From Brachynemurus nebulosus (Eukaryota; Arthropoda; Insecta; Neuroptera; Myrmeleontidae): a stretch of DNA of 64,000 nt. The DNA lies in NCBI GenBank assembly GCA_035578155.1, contig JAPWDM010000005.1, forward strand, positions 26,410,877 through 26,474,876, in the 5' to 3' direction. The position numbers and the translations under genes are program-made. The notes under the pieces are model-generated. The model was given only the letters and a program-made list of their open reading frames with translations, was not told the DNA's origin and ran no database searches. Position 1 is the first letter of the stretch. Each line of letters begins with the position of its first letter. Positions 46,707 to 58,643 of the stretch are shown in pieces.

Positions 46707-47040
46707 TATGTTTCAGAAGGATGGTCATGGGCGTCAAATCTACCCTTGAACGGAGATACGCTCTAGTTTTCTGATGATTTGTTTGATAACATTATCAAGT
46801 TTACTAAAATATTTCAGTATCTTCGAAGCCGTAAATAAAATAATAAAACGGTGAAATTGGAAGTGAATTACGGGCTATCGGAACTGTTTTTTTAATTTTT
46901 ATTAACACTAGACACGTAGGACCATTAGAAAAAAGACTTTTGTCTACTCAATCATATTTCTAAATGAAGTTCCTACATTCTGATAACACAAATGAAAAAT
47001 TCACACCCAAATTACCTTAATTCGACTTATGACCCTAATC
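46707..47040. other. Short stretch without recognised features
   Basis: No repeat ends or supported coding frames. A hAT-like CAGAGCCGG occurs at 47040 without a partner. Confidence 0.4.
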
Positions 47041-47670
47041 AGAGCCGGTGGGACTGAAAACGGAGCCCGCTTCAAATTTTGTAAAACAATATTATAACAA
47101 TTTAATGCAATTTGCTGCTTTTGCATTGTATACAAGGTCGTAAAGTCAGAGGCAGGATGAGCTACATGGAAACGATTTGGCAATTCTGAACAAATTGTAA
47201 ATTTTTATGGGACTGGAATTACTCAACAAAATTATCAGTATAATATGTTTTCGACATATATAAAATTTCAGCTCTAAATGGACTTTGAACGAAATCCACG
47301 GTTGCTCGTATTTTCGATATTATAAAGTTAAAATTTCATTGAAAAAACGCATATTTATATGTGATTTTTATTTCGTTTTCCTAAATCATTTGGTATAGAA
47401 TCACTGTAACTTTACCAGTTTTATTGTGGAACTGCAGTTACTTTTCTACTTTTAGTACAAAACTGCTGTAACCTTTTACTTTTGGTGCAGAACTGTTTTA
47501 ATTTTAATCTTACTACTTTTGGTATAGACCCGCTGTAACCTTACTATTTTTGGTACAGAATCCCTGTAACCTTACCACTTTTGGTACAGAACTGTTGTAA
47601 CTTTACTAATTTTGGTACTGAACTGCTGTAACCTTTTACTTTTGGTATAGAACAGCTGAAATCTTGCTAG
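47041..47670 (+). repeat. Interspersed repeat with ~31-bp minisatellite, copy 2
   Basis: Shares ACATGGAAACGATTTG, AAAAAACGCATATTTATATG and the array unit with 11830-12110. From about 47395 to 47670 there are roughly eight to nine units built on TACTTTTGGTACAGAACTG and CTGTAACCTT, some shortened. Confidence 0.75.
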
Positions 47671-47675
47671 TTTTG

Positions 47676-48301
47676 GTTTTTGAGAGTTGCCATTTTTATT
47701 ACGGCCAATTTATTAACTTAATTAAAAAATTGTTTAGAAAAGACTTATAGCTATCGCCGGCGTCGGGTTACTATAGCCAGAAACTTAATAGTTCATTAAT
47801 TTTCGAGCTATAATGCAAATTTCCACAAATATATAGGGTGCACACGTAATATACATAAATATCAAAACCATAAATAATTTCCAATGAATTAATGAATATG
47901 GGTCAAATTATTAAATTGGAAGCTAGTTTACAAAACTATTAAATATCTGATGTTTATTGCTGTGCATTTCTGTTAGTTGCTGATTTGTTTATTGGATAAA
48001 AAATCTAGCTCGATTGAACTTAGTCTATACAGATTTGGCGCAAAATTAATTAATTTAAGAAAAATACAAATTTTCTTTTTTTATTGAAGTATTGGATTAC
48101 ATTTATCGACAAATTAATATCTAGTTCTGTTTAACAATGCATAAATTGGTGTCATAGCATGAAAGATAAAGGGCTTATAAGGTTCCTAGCTCTAGCCATG
48201 GCTTAATTGCCCCCAGCGATATCTTTAGCTAATATTTGAAACAATTTTTCGATTAAGTCAAGAGTTTAGCCGTAATAAAGTGGCAACTCTCAAAAAACTC
48301 A
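47676..48301. mobile_element. GAGAGTTGCC-ended MITE, copy 3
   Basis: Left TTTTTGAGAGTTGCCATTTT followed by TATTACGGCC; right (reverse complement) TTTTTTGAGAGTTGCCACTT followed by TATTACGGCT. Inverted homology runs about 130 bp inwards (TTAATTAAAAAATTGTTT, TAGCTATCGCCGG against TTAATCGAAAAATTGTTT, AGATATCGCTGGGGG). It starts right at the end of the 31-bp array. Confidence 0.85.
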
Positions 48302-49012
48302 GCCTCTGTTATATATGTACGATATAAATACACAATAATTTCTCGGAAACTAACAATCTTTATTTTTATAGGTAACTACCTACCACCGCTGTGTTACCGC
48401 CCTATAACAACTTATTATTAAATGGTCCAGTGTGAATGAGGTATTATACATAATTTACTATAGAAAGAATCGAGGTTGGATAAGTTAATTTTGGTAATGT
48501 TACATTTTGTGTATGAAGGTGCGCTATGTAAAGTGAAATATTATCACGGCAAAGCCATAATAAGGAACTGCTCTAGTTGCTAATTCATTCTGTACCTAAC
48601 ATTTTAATTAAATTTTCTAGTGTCAGTTAATGTTAATCCATGGACAGAATGAAAATTCGCCAAATACTCAATGAATTTATGATATTTTTCTAAAACACTC
48701 GACGACACATATAAACTTTTTTGATCATGGATACTTTTTTGGGTTGGGGTACAGTTGAAAAAATTTGAATCTATAAAATTGGTATAAAAAAAAAATGTGA
48801 TTATCTTCGTATAATCGAGTACAGATTACGTATAAACTAAGTAGAGGTAGTTGAAAGCGTTCCGAAATTTATTTCTTCGAAAATCTGGAAGTGCATAGTA
48901 AATGAACAAATTCTCACAAAATCTCGTAAGTACGGATAATCGAAAATAATGTATATGTTGGGTGACGTTGCTAGGTAATAAACTATTAACTTAATGGCAA
49001 AAATATTATATT
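48302..49012. other. Stretch without recognised features
   Basis: No supported coding frames. ACAGAATGAAAATTCGCC at about 48645 faintly recalls a Helentron-like end. Confidence 0.4.
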
Positions 49013-49112
49013 GTGCAATAAGTGCGGGAAATTGTCGATTGCCCACGAAAGCGAAGTTGAGCTCCACTCATTCGCTTGAGTGGGGCAATCGACAATCCCG
49101 CACGAGTTGCAC
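49013..49112. repeat. Compact hairpin element, GTGCGGG arms
   Basis: GTGCAATAAGTGCGGGAAAT with TGTCGATTGCCCAC (49013-49045) pairs with GTGGGGCAATCGACAATCCC with GCACGAGTTGCAC (49080-49112). The loop itself holds GCGAA / TTCGC. A related pair at 49261-49342 (TATGCGGGAAGAGTAC and GTACTTCTCCCGCATGAG) suggests a small palindromic MITE family. Confidence 0.75.
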
Positions 49113-49260
49113 ATACTATTTTTTATTACAAATTTCACATACTTTTTTCTATTATTATCACTATTTTTAACATTTTTATTACTTTTTAAAATAATATTTT
49201 TAAGTGTTCGTCTTTTTTTTCTGAATTAATTATCGTTTAAATTACTTTGTTGGTGGGAAA

Positions 49261-49342
49261 GTATGCGGGAAGAGTACAGTGGGCAAACAGCTATTTTGCG
49301 TACAGAAATGTGTGCGCCAAGTTAGTACTTCTCCCGCATGAG
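49261..49342. repeat. Second GCGGG hairpin
   Basis: TATGCGGGAAGAGTAC faces GTACTTCTCCCGCATGAG around a 45-bp loop containing TTTGCGTACAGAAATGTGTG. It lies about 150 bp from the larger hairpin at 49013. Confidence 0.55.
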
Positions 49343-49564
49343 TAATTTTCAAGTTTGTTTAATTTGTTCAGAGTATACTTGATGTCATATATTATTCCAC
49401 ACAATTTAAATAGCATTTAAATTAAATACTTTAACTAATGTTTGTTGTTATCCCTATGTGTACCTATTGAACTATAAAACATATCCATGATTCAATGTTT
49501 TTCCGAATAGTGGAGAAAATTCTGTTATTTTATTTTTTAAAGAGCGATGGTAGGAGCAAATTTT

Positions 49565-49795
49565 ATGGGTTCGTGTCACCAACATGCCAATGTTAACAGT
49601 ATATCTGTAGCTATGAGTATGACGTGTACACGTATATACATAGACGTATATACACGAACACATTGTATGTATCCGACTGTATGATGTGCGCGTTTAACGC
49701 TTTTTGGATGGGTTAAAATTTGTGAGTTCGCGTCACCGACATGCTGTATGTAATAACAATATATATTATGTAGCTACAAGGGTGACGTATTGTGC
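49565..49795 (+). repeat. Direct duplication, two units ~160 bp apart
   Basis: GGTTCGTGTCACCAACATGC ... TCTGTAGCTATGAGTATGAC is repeated as GAGTTCGCGTCACCGACATG ... TATGTAGCTACAAGGGTGAC. Diverged, no coding content. Confidence 0.6.
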
Positions 49796-50755
49796 AGCAT
49801 TAGTGCTGTGTATATCTGGTATTTCTTCATAGTTTTAAATTTTCACTTCTGTCGACAGTCCCCATGACTGTGTATTCTTTTTTAAACATATATTTTTGAA
49901 TTATATTATGAATAAAATTTTTAGTTCTCCATACAAATGAAAGAGTTATAACCAAATTAAAATATATCTTTCCGTGGTCGAGTAGGATATAGACATGATC
50001 ATCCTTTTGTACATACAAAACACACGAAATACAGAATTATTAACGGGACACTAATCTTTTCACGTTTTTCCTTTCATTTATATGTATATTATCTAACCGT
50101 TTTTAATAATTAAATTCAATTTTGGCAAGACGACATCCACATAAACCACTTGATAACTGAATATTTAACAAGAATAATAGGGTATTTGATTAAATGTAAA
50201 AATAATTCTATGTGGTTGTCGTTAAATATGTATGATTTTAATGGTAAAACGAAAAAATTATTTTGCACTTATATTATGTTAAAATTCATTAATTTTCAAT
50301 AACGGTTAAAATAAAGTAGGTAGGTATGTATTACTTTAAAGTAAAAAGTTACAGTTTGTAAACAAACATGTCAATTATGGTTAAATTTCATAGACGAAGT
50401 AATATTATTTTATTTTTTCTACTCCTACTATTAAAAGTAACATTTTGTGCACAGCTAACTATATGTAAAAATTAACAATTGTCCACACTGTGCGGAAATA
50501 GCAGTGGGAAATTATTTCACACGGTTTAATATAATAAAAAAGTTGGCTATGGCTGATTTAATATATAATGTCATATGTAATTCTAAAAATATACATATAT
50601 GTATGTTGATTATTTATTATTGTTTCCATAGTTTCAAAGTATGCTTTGGCAAAAATTTAAACATCTTACCACTGACATTATAAATTCAAAAAATTTTGCT
50701 ACTTATTTAAATTTTATCTTAATTATTTATGTTAAATTTTACGAAAAAAGTGTGC
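49796..50755. other. AT-rich stretch, no gene seen
   Basis: AATAATAGGGTATTTGATTA at 50177 resembles the end of the 43123 element, without a partner. Nothing else. Confidence 0.45.
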
Positions 50756-50763
50756 TTGTAGAA

Positions 50764-50896
50764 AAAGTATAGTGTAAAATACGTGGGAAAAGCTTATTTC
50801 TTACTCTAAATTGTTGCACTCGCCCTGCAGGTTCGCACAACAAACTCATATTCCTGAGAAATAAGCCTCTTTTCCCACTTATTGTACAATATACTA
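50764..50896. repeat. Palindromic MITE-like hairpin
   Basis: AGTATAGTGTAAAATACGTG with GGAAAAGCTTATTTCTTA faces GAGAAATAAGCCTCTTTTCC with CACTTATTGTACAATATACT. The middle has TGCACTCGCCCTGCAGG; a similar ACTCGCCCTGTAGC at 51462-51475 hints at a second, weaker copy. Confidence 0.6.
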
Positions 50897-51992
50897 TTGT
50901 GTGTGAGTTATTTATTCCATCATTACTTTTAAACATTTGAACAGATTCAGATGTGTGTGTCTCATTAAAATCCTTAGATTACTCTAGGTAATTTAGCCTA
51001 GGTGACGTCTTAAAAAAAATCAATGGAGTTGCTAGACAAGCGTTGTCATTAAAAAGTATGAAATATATGAAAAACTAAATCATTAAAATATTAATTTTTT
51101 TCAGTTTTTGTCACCACTACCCTGGCAAACTAGATGGACGAAAAGAGGGGGGGAGTAATAAGGGCATGATTTTGTTTATGAAACATGTTTTTATAGGCTC
51201 CACGACTGTGATAAATAAACCTTCTACTTTAGTATGTTATGAACATAATCAAAGTTTTGAGGTTAAAAAAATTGACCTTGACGTTTGTGACGTCATTACA
51301 GTAAACCATTTCCGGAGCACATAAATACACACACGTCTGTAGCATAGACATAAGTTATTCAATAAGGCAACTGTGTCCGTATAAATAAAGTATTACATCA
51401 CAGACACTTGAAGACTGTCGATAATTTTTACCGAAAACAACTGCTACACAGCGAATTATACTCGCCCTGTAGCAACATGTTTTGCCATTGGTGTTATCAG
51501 GTCTTCTGAATGCGCAAAGGATTTCCAAATGGTTCTTCGATTTTCGTACAGTAAATTTCAAGTTTGAGGTAACTTAGAGGCAAAGTTATTCTTGCCACGT
51601 TCAAATGTTTCTGAATATAAATTTCCATTTTTAGAAAATAGTATATTCTTATATACTTTTGTAAAAATATCGCGTCTGCTTTACTTTTACCGCCTTTCAA
51701 TGAATTCTAGGCTATTATTACTATGTTTAGTAGTTTATTTATGTTCTGTATGTCAGAGTGTAGTACCTGGAAGCTAGTAAGTAGATTCTAGGTATCTACG
51801 CTAGATGCTTTTTTCTATATTTCTCATCAGTTATAAAACATTTTGAATAACTTTTTGAAGTGAGACAATTTTCTTTGATGCTGAGATTGACGATGCAAAT
51901 GCTTTTTAACAAACGTAAATGCATAATATATCACGAAAAATAGTTGTACAGTCCCATATAAAAGTATGATGGATTTATTTGATTTACTGTGG
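50897..51992. other. Stretch without a supported gene
   Basis: Overlapping short frames on both strands at 51.36-51.78 kb show no domain and oppose each other, so none is called. Confidence 0.4.
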
Positions 51993-52000
51993 GTACAAAG

Positions 52001-52784
52001 TAGGGATTGTAATACCGGTAAACCGGTTTACCGGTAAATTACTAAAAATTCCATAAAATTTTTACCGGTAAATTGCTGATTTTTTACCGGTAATTCGGTA
52101 AATTGAAAATAATATGTTTGAAGATTTTTATAAGTTAATTTTATTTCATAGAAGAATGATTCAATTTATTGAACGTAAATGTACACAATCAAATTACTCC
52201 TTACTGTGTGTGTATCCATAATAAACTAGTCTATGATACAATAAAATCGCATAATGCAATGATCAGTTTTAAAATGCATATGAATACAATAAAACGTCCT
52301 TTTTGTATTTACTTACACAATATTATTCAAATCAGCTGTATATTTTCCAAAATAATTAAACATTACGTTAAATGATTACATTGTAAGAAGAGGTAAGTAA
52401 ATTTTTATTACAGGTACCGTAGTATATATAATTGATTCATATTTTATGATTACTTAACAAAATGTAAAATTATTTTTTCAATAAACAATAATAATGGGCG
52501 GTATATTTCTATGAACGAAGCTGTAGGATACCTACAAAGTTGTCGGAAAGCAAACAGATAAAATTACCGAAAACGACTGTTGGACTTTCCAAAATTTTTG
52601 TAATCATAAGTACACGTTCAAATACTGTATATAATGATCTTGATAAAATAATTTTAGTTTTTTTTCTTTTTTTTAATATTTTCTGTGCTTTAAAAAATAC
52701 CGGTAAATTACCGGTAAACCGGTTTTGCTAAAAAAATTACCGAATTACAGGTAAATGAAAAAGTCGGTAAATTTATAATCCCTA
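52001..52784 (-). mobile_element. hAT MITE of ACCGGTAA-rich family, copy 2
   Basis: GTACAAAG at 51993-52000 and 52785-52792 is a perfect 8-bp duplication. Ends: TAGGGATTGTAATACCGGTA and the reverse complement of TAGGGATTATAAATTTACCG. Inverted relative to 37442-38377 and alignable over its length apart from the 175-bp insertion in that copy. Non-coding; the open frame at 52169-52375 inside it is chance. Confidence 0.93.
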
Positions 52785-52832
52785 GTACAAAGTAGACCTA
52801 TGGGTAAACTGAATATTGTGCAAGCATCTGCT

Positions 52833-53235
52833 TGGATAGTTAGGCCGCTCTTAACACCCTTCAAGTGTGCAGAAACAACGCCGAGACTAGTGCGAGAGTG
52901 CTAGGAAACGTTGAATCAGCTCTCAGTCCACTATCCAGTCATCTTAAAGTGAGTATTGGGTTACACCGGAATAGGTGGGAATGAGAGGACAGATGAATCA
53001 GCTAGGCAGGGTTCAACTCAACCTTTAATAAATCCAGAGTCGGTTCTGGGAATACCATTCCAGAAAGCGAAGTGGACTATGAACGACTGGGCTGCAAGAC
53101 AGCATTTGGTAAATATGCGTAACGGTTAGACATGCCCGAAAACTTATGACCAGTCTAGAACAAAGAAAGGAGTTATTACCTCTAAGCAGGAACATAGAAA
53201 AATATCTGATGACCCCGGAAAAGTCCCGCGAGTAA
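52833..53235 (+). pseudogene. LINE ribonuclease H domain relic
   Basis: Frame pieces read, in order: DS*AALNTL near 52835, TPRLVREC*ETLNQLSVHYP, VLGYTGIGGNERTDESARQG, PESVLGIPF, KAKWTMNDWAARQHL, and after a shift ELLPLSRNIEKYLM. These follow the RNase H domain of I/R1-type non-LTR retrotransposons (SDSQAAL, W/VxGHxGIxGNExADExAxxG, then the conserved tail before the C terminus). Stops and at least two frameshifts show it is dead. It begins about 45 bp after the hAT element at 52784. Confidence 0.75.
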
Positions 53236-54561
53236 AAGCTAGTAACACTTAAATACAATTTGATGATTTTTATCATTTGTCTTTTGTCGTGTACTGTCGT
53301 CATGTATGTGCATTTGTTTTATATGTAGGTATGTAGTTTGTTTGCATAATAAATGACACAAATATGCTGCTTTATGTGCACATATATTTGTATAATATGC
53401 ATGTATGTATGTATGTATGTGTATTTTGTGGAAGCACGGGATGTGCGGTGAATGTAAGCGTCTTTCGTTGATTAAAGAAAAACATTTTATCATAATGTTT
53501 TTGCAAACATACACAATACGAATGTACAGATACACATTAAATGTGGTTTCCCACTTTTGTGATTTATTAGCTTCAATGTATGTAGATGCGAGTTAATATC
53601 TGATACACCAATTTGGTTTATAAACTGTACACTTTTTAATGGTTTGGTAGTCGTATGTATACTTTCATTGGCATGTGTTGATGACGAAAAATTATGATTT
53701 TTCATACAAGTGAGGACAAATTTTCGGAACCTTTAGTGTATAATAAAGTTCATTTAACTGGTTGACTTGTGAATTTTATATAATTTTTTAGAACTATTTT
53801 TTTTTTAAATGTCTCTTTTTGGTTATAAATAATTCTTTGCAACATTTTCCCAGCGTTCACACCACCTAATCAATCGTGGATAAAATCTGAATTAAATAAT
53901 CTTTTAACCTAATTCCAAATTCAATACATTTTGGGATTAGGTTAAAATATTATTTAAACCTTTAAATTACTAAACCCCAAAAAATATTTGCCAATTTAAA
54001 ATCAGAATTGTTATTCAATAGATTTTTAACTAGGTATTTGTTTACAGGCATTTCAGTGGCTTTCCAGTTCGGATAACGCCGATGATAGAAAATGGAGTTT
54101 TAATTTTAGTAAATATTTTATTTACTATTTTTGTACAGACCAACAAATTTTTATTTTTATATATTTTTAAGTTTAAAATATTTTTTCTACTCCTGTTGAA
54201 GAAGACACTCATTACATAATTGTTAGTTGTTGAGAAAGTTAGACATTATTCAAAGGTGTGGAGGAATGATCACTCTTTTAAGGAATGGTCAATACCTTTC
54301 GACCAATGAAATCACCGTATTAACCATTATTTAATGGGTTTGCGATTGTTTTTGAGAATAATATATCTATAAGTTTTAATTTCATATCTGTTGCGTAGTA
54401 ACGTGTAAGTAAATAAAACAATTTGAATTTTATTTTGATCATTTCCATAGATACATATACGGAAATGTTTACGGAAATTTAATGGAAATTTAATGAAATT
54501 AGAGATAGATTAAAAATTTTATTATTTTGATTTAAAATTTATATTCAATTTTACTTAAATC
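53236..54561. other. Stretch with one hairpin, no gene
   Basis: TAAATAATCTTTTAACCTAA with TTCCAAA (53893-53919) pairs with TTTGGGATTAGGTTAAAATA with TTATTTA (53930-53956), 25 of 27 bases. A GTAT tetranucleotide run lies at 53402-53420. Overlapping opposite-strand frames at 53.2-53.7 kb look like chance. Confidence 0.5.
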
Positions 54562-54928
54562 AATACCCCTGTCGCAGCATCTGCATAACATAGCGAATTT
54601 CCAAATCTTGGGCACTGGCGGATCTCATCTAAGACCTGTACCTATTTAAAATAATTTAGCTTTCTAAGAGAAAAATAATTTTTAAAATCGGTTGGGTAAT
54701 TAGTTTTGGTATTTTTGGGGACCCAAGAACCCGAACGAATTTTGTGCAGCATAGTTGTATCCATCTAAAATAATTTAGTTCTCTAGCAGTGAGAAATTTT
54801 TTAGCATCGGTTCGATAGCTTATTACTGGCGTTTTCGGATCTGCAAGATCCCGGTGGACCTCATTAAAAAATCAGCTCGACCGTATATTCTAGGCGGACT
54901 TTATGTAATACATATATATATATATATG

Positions 54929-55027
<99 letters not shown>

Positions 55028-57208
55028 AACCCGTTGTGTAGCATTCTACGCCGCATTTGCATCCGCAGGACAGTTGTGGATCTCAGATAACACAACCTGT
55101 ACCTATCTAAAATAGTTTACCTTGGTAATAGTAAAAAGGTTTCAAAATCGGTCAGTTATTTTATTGTTGACACTTTTAGGTCCTACTGACACTTCAGACC
55201 TTACATAACGTAATCTATATGTATCTAAAATAGCTTAGCTCCCCAACAGTGAAAAAATTTTCAAAATCGGTCGGCTAGTTTATTTTTGACGCTTTTGGAT
55301 CCGATGGACCCTGGCAGACTTTACATAACGTAATCTATATTTATCTAAAATAGTTTAGCTCTGTAAGAGTGAAAAAATTTTCAAAATCGGTCGGTTAGTT
55401 TATTTTTAACACTTTTGGGTCCCATGGACCCTGGCGGACCCTAAATACCGTAATGTATGTCTATCTAAAATAGTTAGTTCCCCAACAGTGAAAAAATTTT
55501 CAAAATCGGTCGGTTAGTTTATTTTTGACACTTTTGGACCCATGGACCCTGGCAGACCTTACATAACGTAATCTATATTTATCTAAAATAGTTTAGCTCT
55601 GTAACAGTGAAAAAATTTTCAAAATCGGTCGGTTAGTTTATTTTTGACACTTTTGGATCCCATGGACCCTGGCAGACCTTACATAACGTAATCTATATTT
55701 ATCTAAAATAGTTTAGCTCTGTAACAGTGAAAAAATTTTCAAAATCGGTCAGTTAGTTTATTTTTGACACTTTTGGGTTCTATGGACCTTGGTGGACCTT
55801 ACATAACGTAATTTATATTTATCTAAAATAGTTTAGCTCTGTAACAGTGAAAAAATTTTCAAAATCGGTCAGTTAGTTTATTTTTGACACTTCTGGATCC
55901 TATGGACTCTGGCAGACCTTACATAACGGAATCTATATTTATCTAAAACAGTTTAGCTCTGTAACAGTGAAAAAATTTTCAAAATCGATCAGGCAGTTTA
56001 TTTTTGACACTTTTGGGTCCTATGGACCGAGGCGGACCTTACATAACGTAATCGATATTTATCTAAAATAGTTTAGCTCTGTAACAGTGAAAAAATTTTC
56101 AAAATCGGCCAGTTAGTTTATTTTTGACACTTTTGGGTCCTGTGGACCCTGGCGGACCTTACATAATGTATTCTAAATCTATCTAAAATAGTTTAGCTCT
56201 GTAACAGTGAAGAAATTTTTAAAATTGGTCGTTTAGTTTATTTTTTACAATTATGGGATCAGTAAATCCTGGCGAAACTCATACAAGTCTCGTACTCTAA
56301 CAGTAAGAAAAGGGTTCTAAGGATCTCATATAACTTATGGCAGTCCGTAAGCTTCTTGCGGACATCATTTAATTAATTAATTCAAATACTTTAACTTACT
56401 AACTGTGAAAAAATTTTTAAAATCGATTGGTTAATTAATTTCTGGCCTTTTTGGGTCCCGAAAACCTTGACCTCACATAAAATACCTTAAATCCATTTGA
56501 AATGGTTTAATTTTTTAACATTATTAATTATTAGTGGAAAAATTTTCAAAATCGATTCAAAATATTTTTCCGTACATACATATGTACATTGTACATATTT
56601 TGTTTTTTTTCATATTTAATAATATTTATATCATAACATAATCTTCAATTTCTTGTTTACTTAAAAATTCAATAAAAAAAAAAAAAAAATTCTTCATTAC
56701 ATTAGCTTAGAAAATCTGTTTAATTTACATTTTTTAACATGGGATAGAACCATGCTAATTATAATGCAATAAATGAGAAACAAAACTCTATACATGTATG
56801 TGTGTTATATCACATATATGTGAATAGTTTTCACTTGTTCTCACAAAATTCTTTAATAAAAAAGTGAAATATTTTTATACTTTATAAAGAACTGAGATAT
56901 AAATATAAATTACTTATTAGACTAACAAAGAAAGAATAAAAGTGAAAATTTACATTTTCTCGAAAAATACTTAAAATAGAAAGAAAATTATAAGAATATT
57001 TTCTTCATAATTTTTTTTTTCCTTTTCAACGATGTAAAAATTGAACTGCCTTATGATAGGATCGAATGATAAAAAATGGCCAGAAAACCTACTTCTGGGC
57101 ATCCGACGTGTCTGGCTAACGAACTTAGCCAAGCCAATTCAGAATCCAGTCCGCACACAAAATTTCATAAGCGTTAGACGTTTCGTTCGAGAGTTATCGT
57201 GGGAACAC

Positions 57209-57270
<62 letters not shown>

Positions 57271-57396
57271 TTTAGTGAATATCATTTTCGTATTCTAGGG
57301 ACCTCAAAACAGATTTCTGCCATAGTCCCGGACTCAGATTGCGTCATGACACCTATTGTAATAGCTGAATTTCGAGCTTTCGAAATTCGCTAAAAA
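54562..57396 (-). mobile_element. Helentron-like element, long form with 120-bp array (arm 2)
   Basis: Inverted partner of 28953-31734. It begins AATACCCCTGTCGCAGCATC at the left and ends GAAATTCGCTAAAAAG at the right, so homology stops exactly at the family ends. Contains TA tracts (54909-55022, 57212-57266), ten 120-bp monomers and the same 600-bp unique block (for example GCATGGTTCTATCCCATG in reverse complement at 56740). Monomer variants match in order. The length difference of about 50 bp comes mostly from the TA tracts. Confidence 0.85.
55100..56280 (-). repeat. Ten-unit tandem array, 120-bp monomer (inverted)
   Basis: TATCTAAAATAGTTTAGCTC and GAAAAAATTTTCAAAATCGG recur exactly every 120 bp from about 55460 to 56200. 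The variant ACATAACGGAATC at 55921 matches the unit near 30410, and ATTCTAAATCTATC at 56170 matches the first unit at 30155, so unit order is conserved between arms. Confidence 0.95.
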
Positions 57397-57424
57397 GAAA
57401 AAAAGTTTTAGAAAAAATACAGTA

Positions 57425-57545
57425 TTCTACTCGCTTGCAATAGCTATTACTTACCCAGATGCATTACGACATTCGCCTCGTAAACTTGGCTCGTGTCGCA
57501 ATTTCATCTTTGTGAGTAATAGCTATCATTAACAGCTCGTTGAAT
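57425..57545. repeat. Small imperfect inverted repeat
   Basis: CTCGCTTGCAATAGCTATTACTT against GAGTAATAGCTATCATTAAC and a following CTCGTTG. Short arms of about 20 bp. Confidence 0.4.
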
Positions 57546-57739
57546 AATGTACTATTTTGTACTAACTTGAATGATTCACCAAAATTATTGTTAACTAATT
57601 TGACCGATTCTTTCTGACGACTTCAAAGACTATTAAAGAACAAATAAAATTTAAATGACTGAACCAATTAAAACTTTTAAAAACTATTTCAATTCAGATA
57701 AATTCCGTTCAAAACCTATTTCAAAATTGGTCTCTTTAA

Positions 57740-58639
57740 GGGGAGGTTTACTTGAGAGTCGTTAAAAAAAATCGATTTTTTTTTTTTTTTTTTTTGCAGA
57801 AATTGGTAGCTAATTATGTGTAGAATATGTTCCCAAAGTGATTTTGCTGAAAGTAATTTAAGGGAAGGTTTACTTAAGATTTGATAAAAAAAATCGATTT
57901 TTTTTTGTCGAAATTGATAGCAAATTATGTGTAGAATATGTTCCCAAAGTGATTTTACTAAAAGTAATTTAAAAACAAGATTCTTGCACATTAACCGAAT
58001 CCAGCTTTCTATAAAAAAAAATTCAAAAAACTTAGTTCACGCAATAATGAGTATTAAATATAAAATTTTGAAAATACGTTTCTTTATATATATTTTATAA
58101 TATCTTGGAACTACATTTTTGGAACTGGTGGACACGATAACTCAAAAACTATTCGATGGATGCTTTTTTTAAATTTTTTATTTTAAAGATAATTCAATTC
58201 TTCGGCACCTCTACTTAAGTTCGATACACTTTCAATATTTTTTTATTTTTAAATTTACTTTAAAAAGCGAAAAATAAGACAAAAATCGTAACCAAAAGTT
58301 CAAACATCCGCCATTTTTTTTTTCAGCAATTTATTGATATTATAGGTAGAGGTGCCGGTACTCTTCATATATTTTATAAATCTTTTTTGTTTTTGGATTT
58401 CGGTGTTTTATTACGGACGCTAGGATGTCCATCAACAAGGCATTGGATTTTTGGATCGTCACACTGTACTATCTATAAAGTGGACACTTTTTTATATTAT
58501 TCCTTGAAAATTTTTTTGTGTAGTTTAATACTTAATAAATATATCTGCACAGAATTTGAAGTTGATATTTACTTTCGTTCTTGAGAAAAAAATTCTAGAA
58601 AAATACATAATTTTTAAGGACTCTCGAGTAAACCTCTCC
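57740..58639. mobile_element. TTAA-flanked element with duplicated left end
   Basis: TTAA at 57736-57739 and 58640-58643. Ends: GGGGAGGTTTACTTGAGAGT and the reverse complement of GGAGAGGTTTACTCGAGAGT, each continuing with C and TTAAAAA. A second, diverged left end (TTAAGGGAAGGTTTACTTAA) begins at 57858, followed by the same TGTGTAGAATATGTTCCCAA and AAAGTGATTTT blocks, so the first 120 bp are tandemly doubled. No transposase frame. piggyBac/Kolobok-like by the TTAA sites. Confidence 0.85.
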
Positions 58640-58643
58640 TTAA

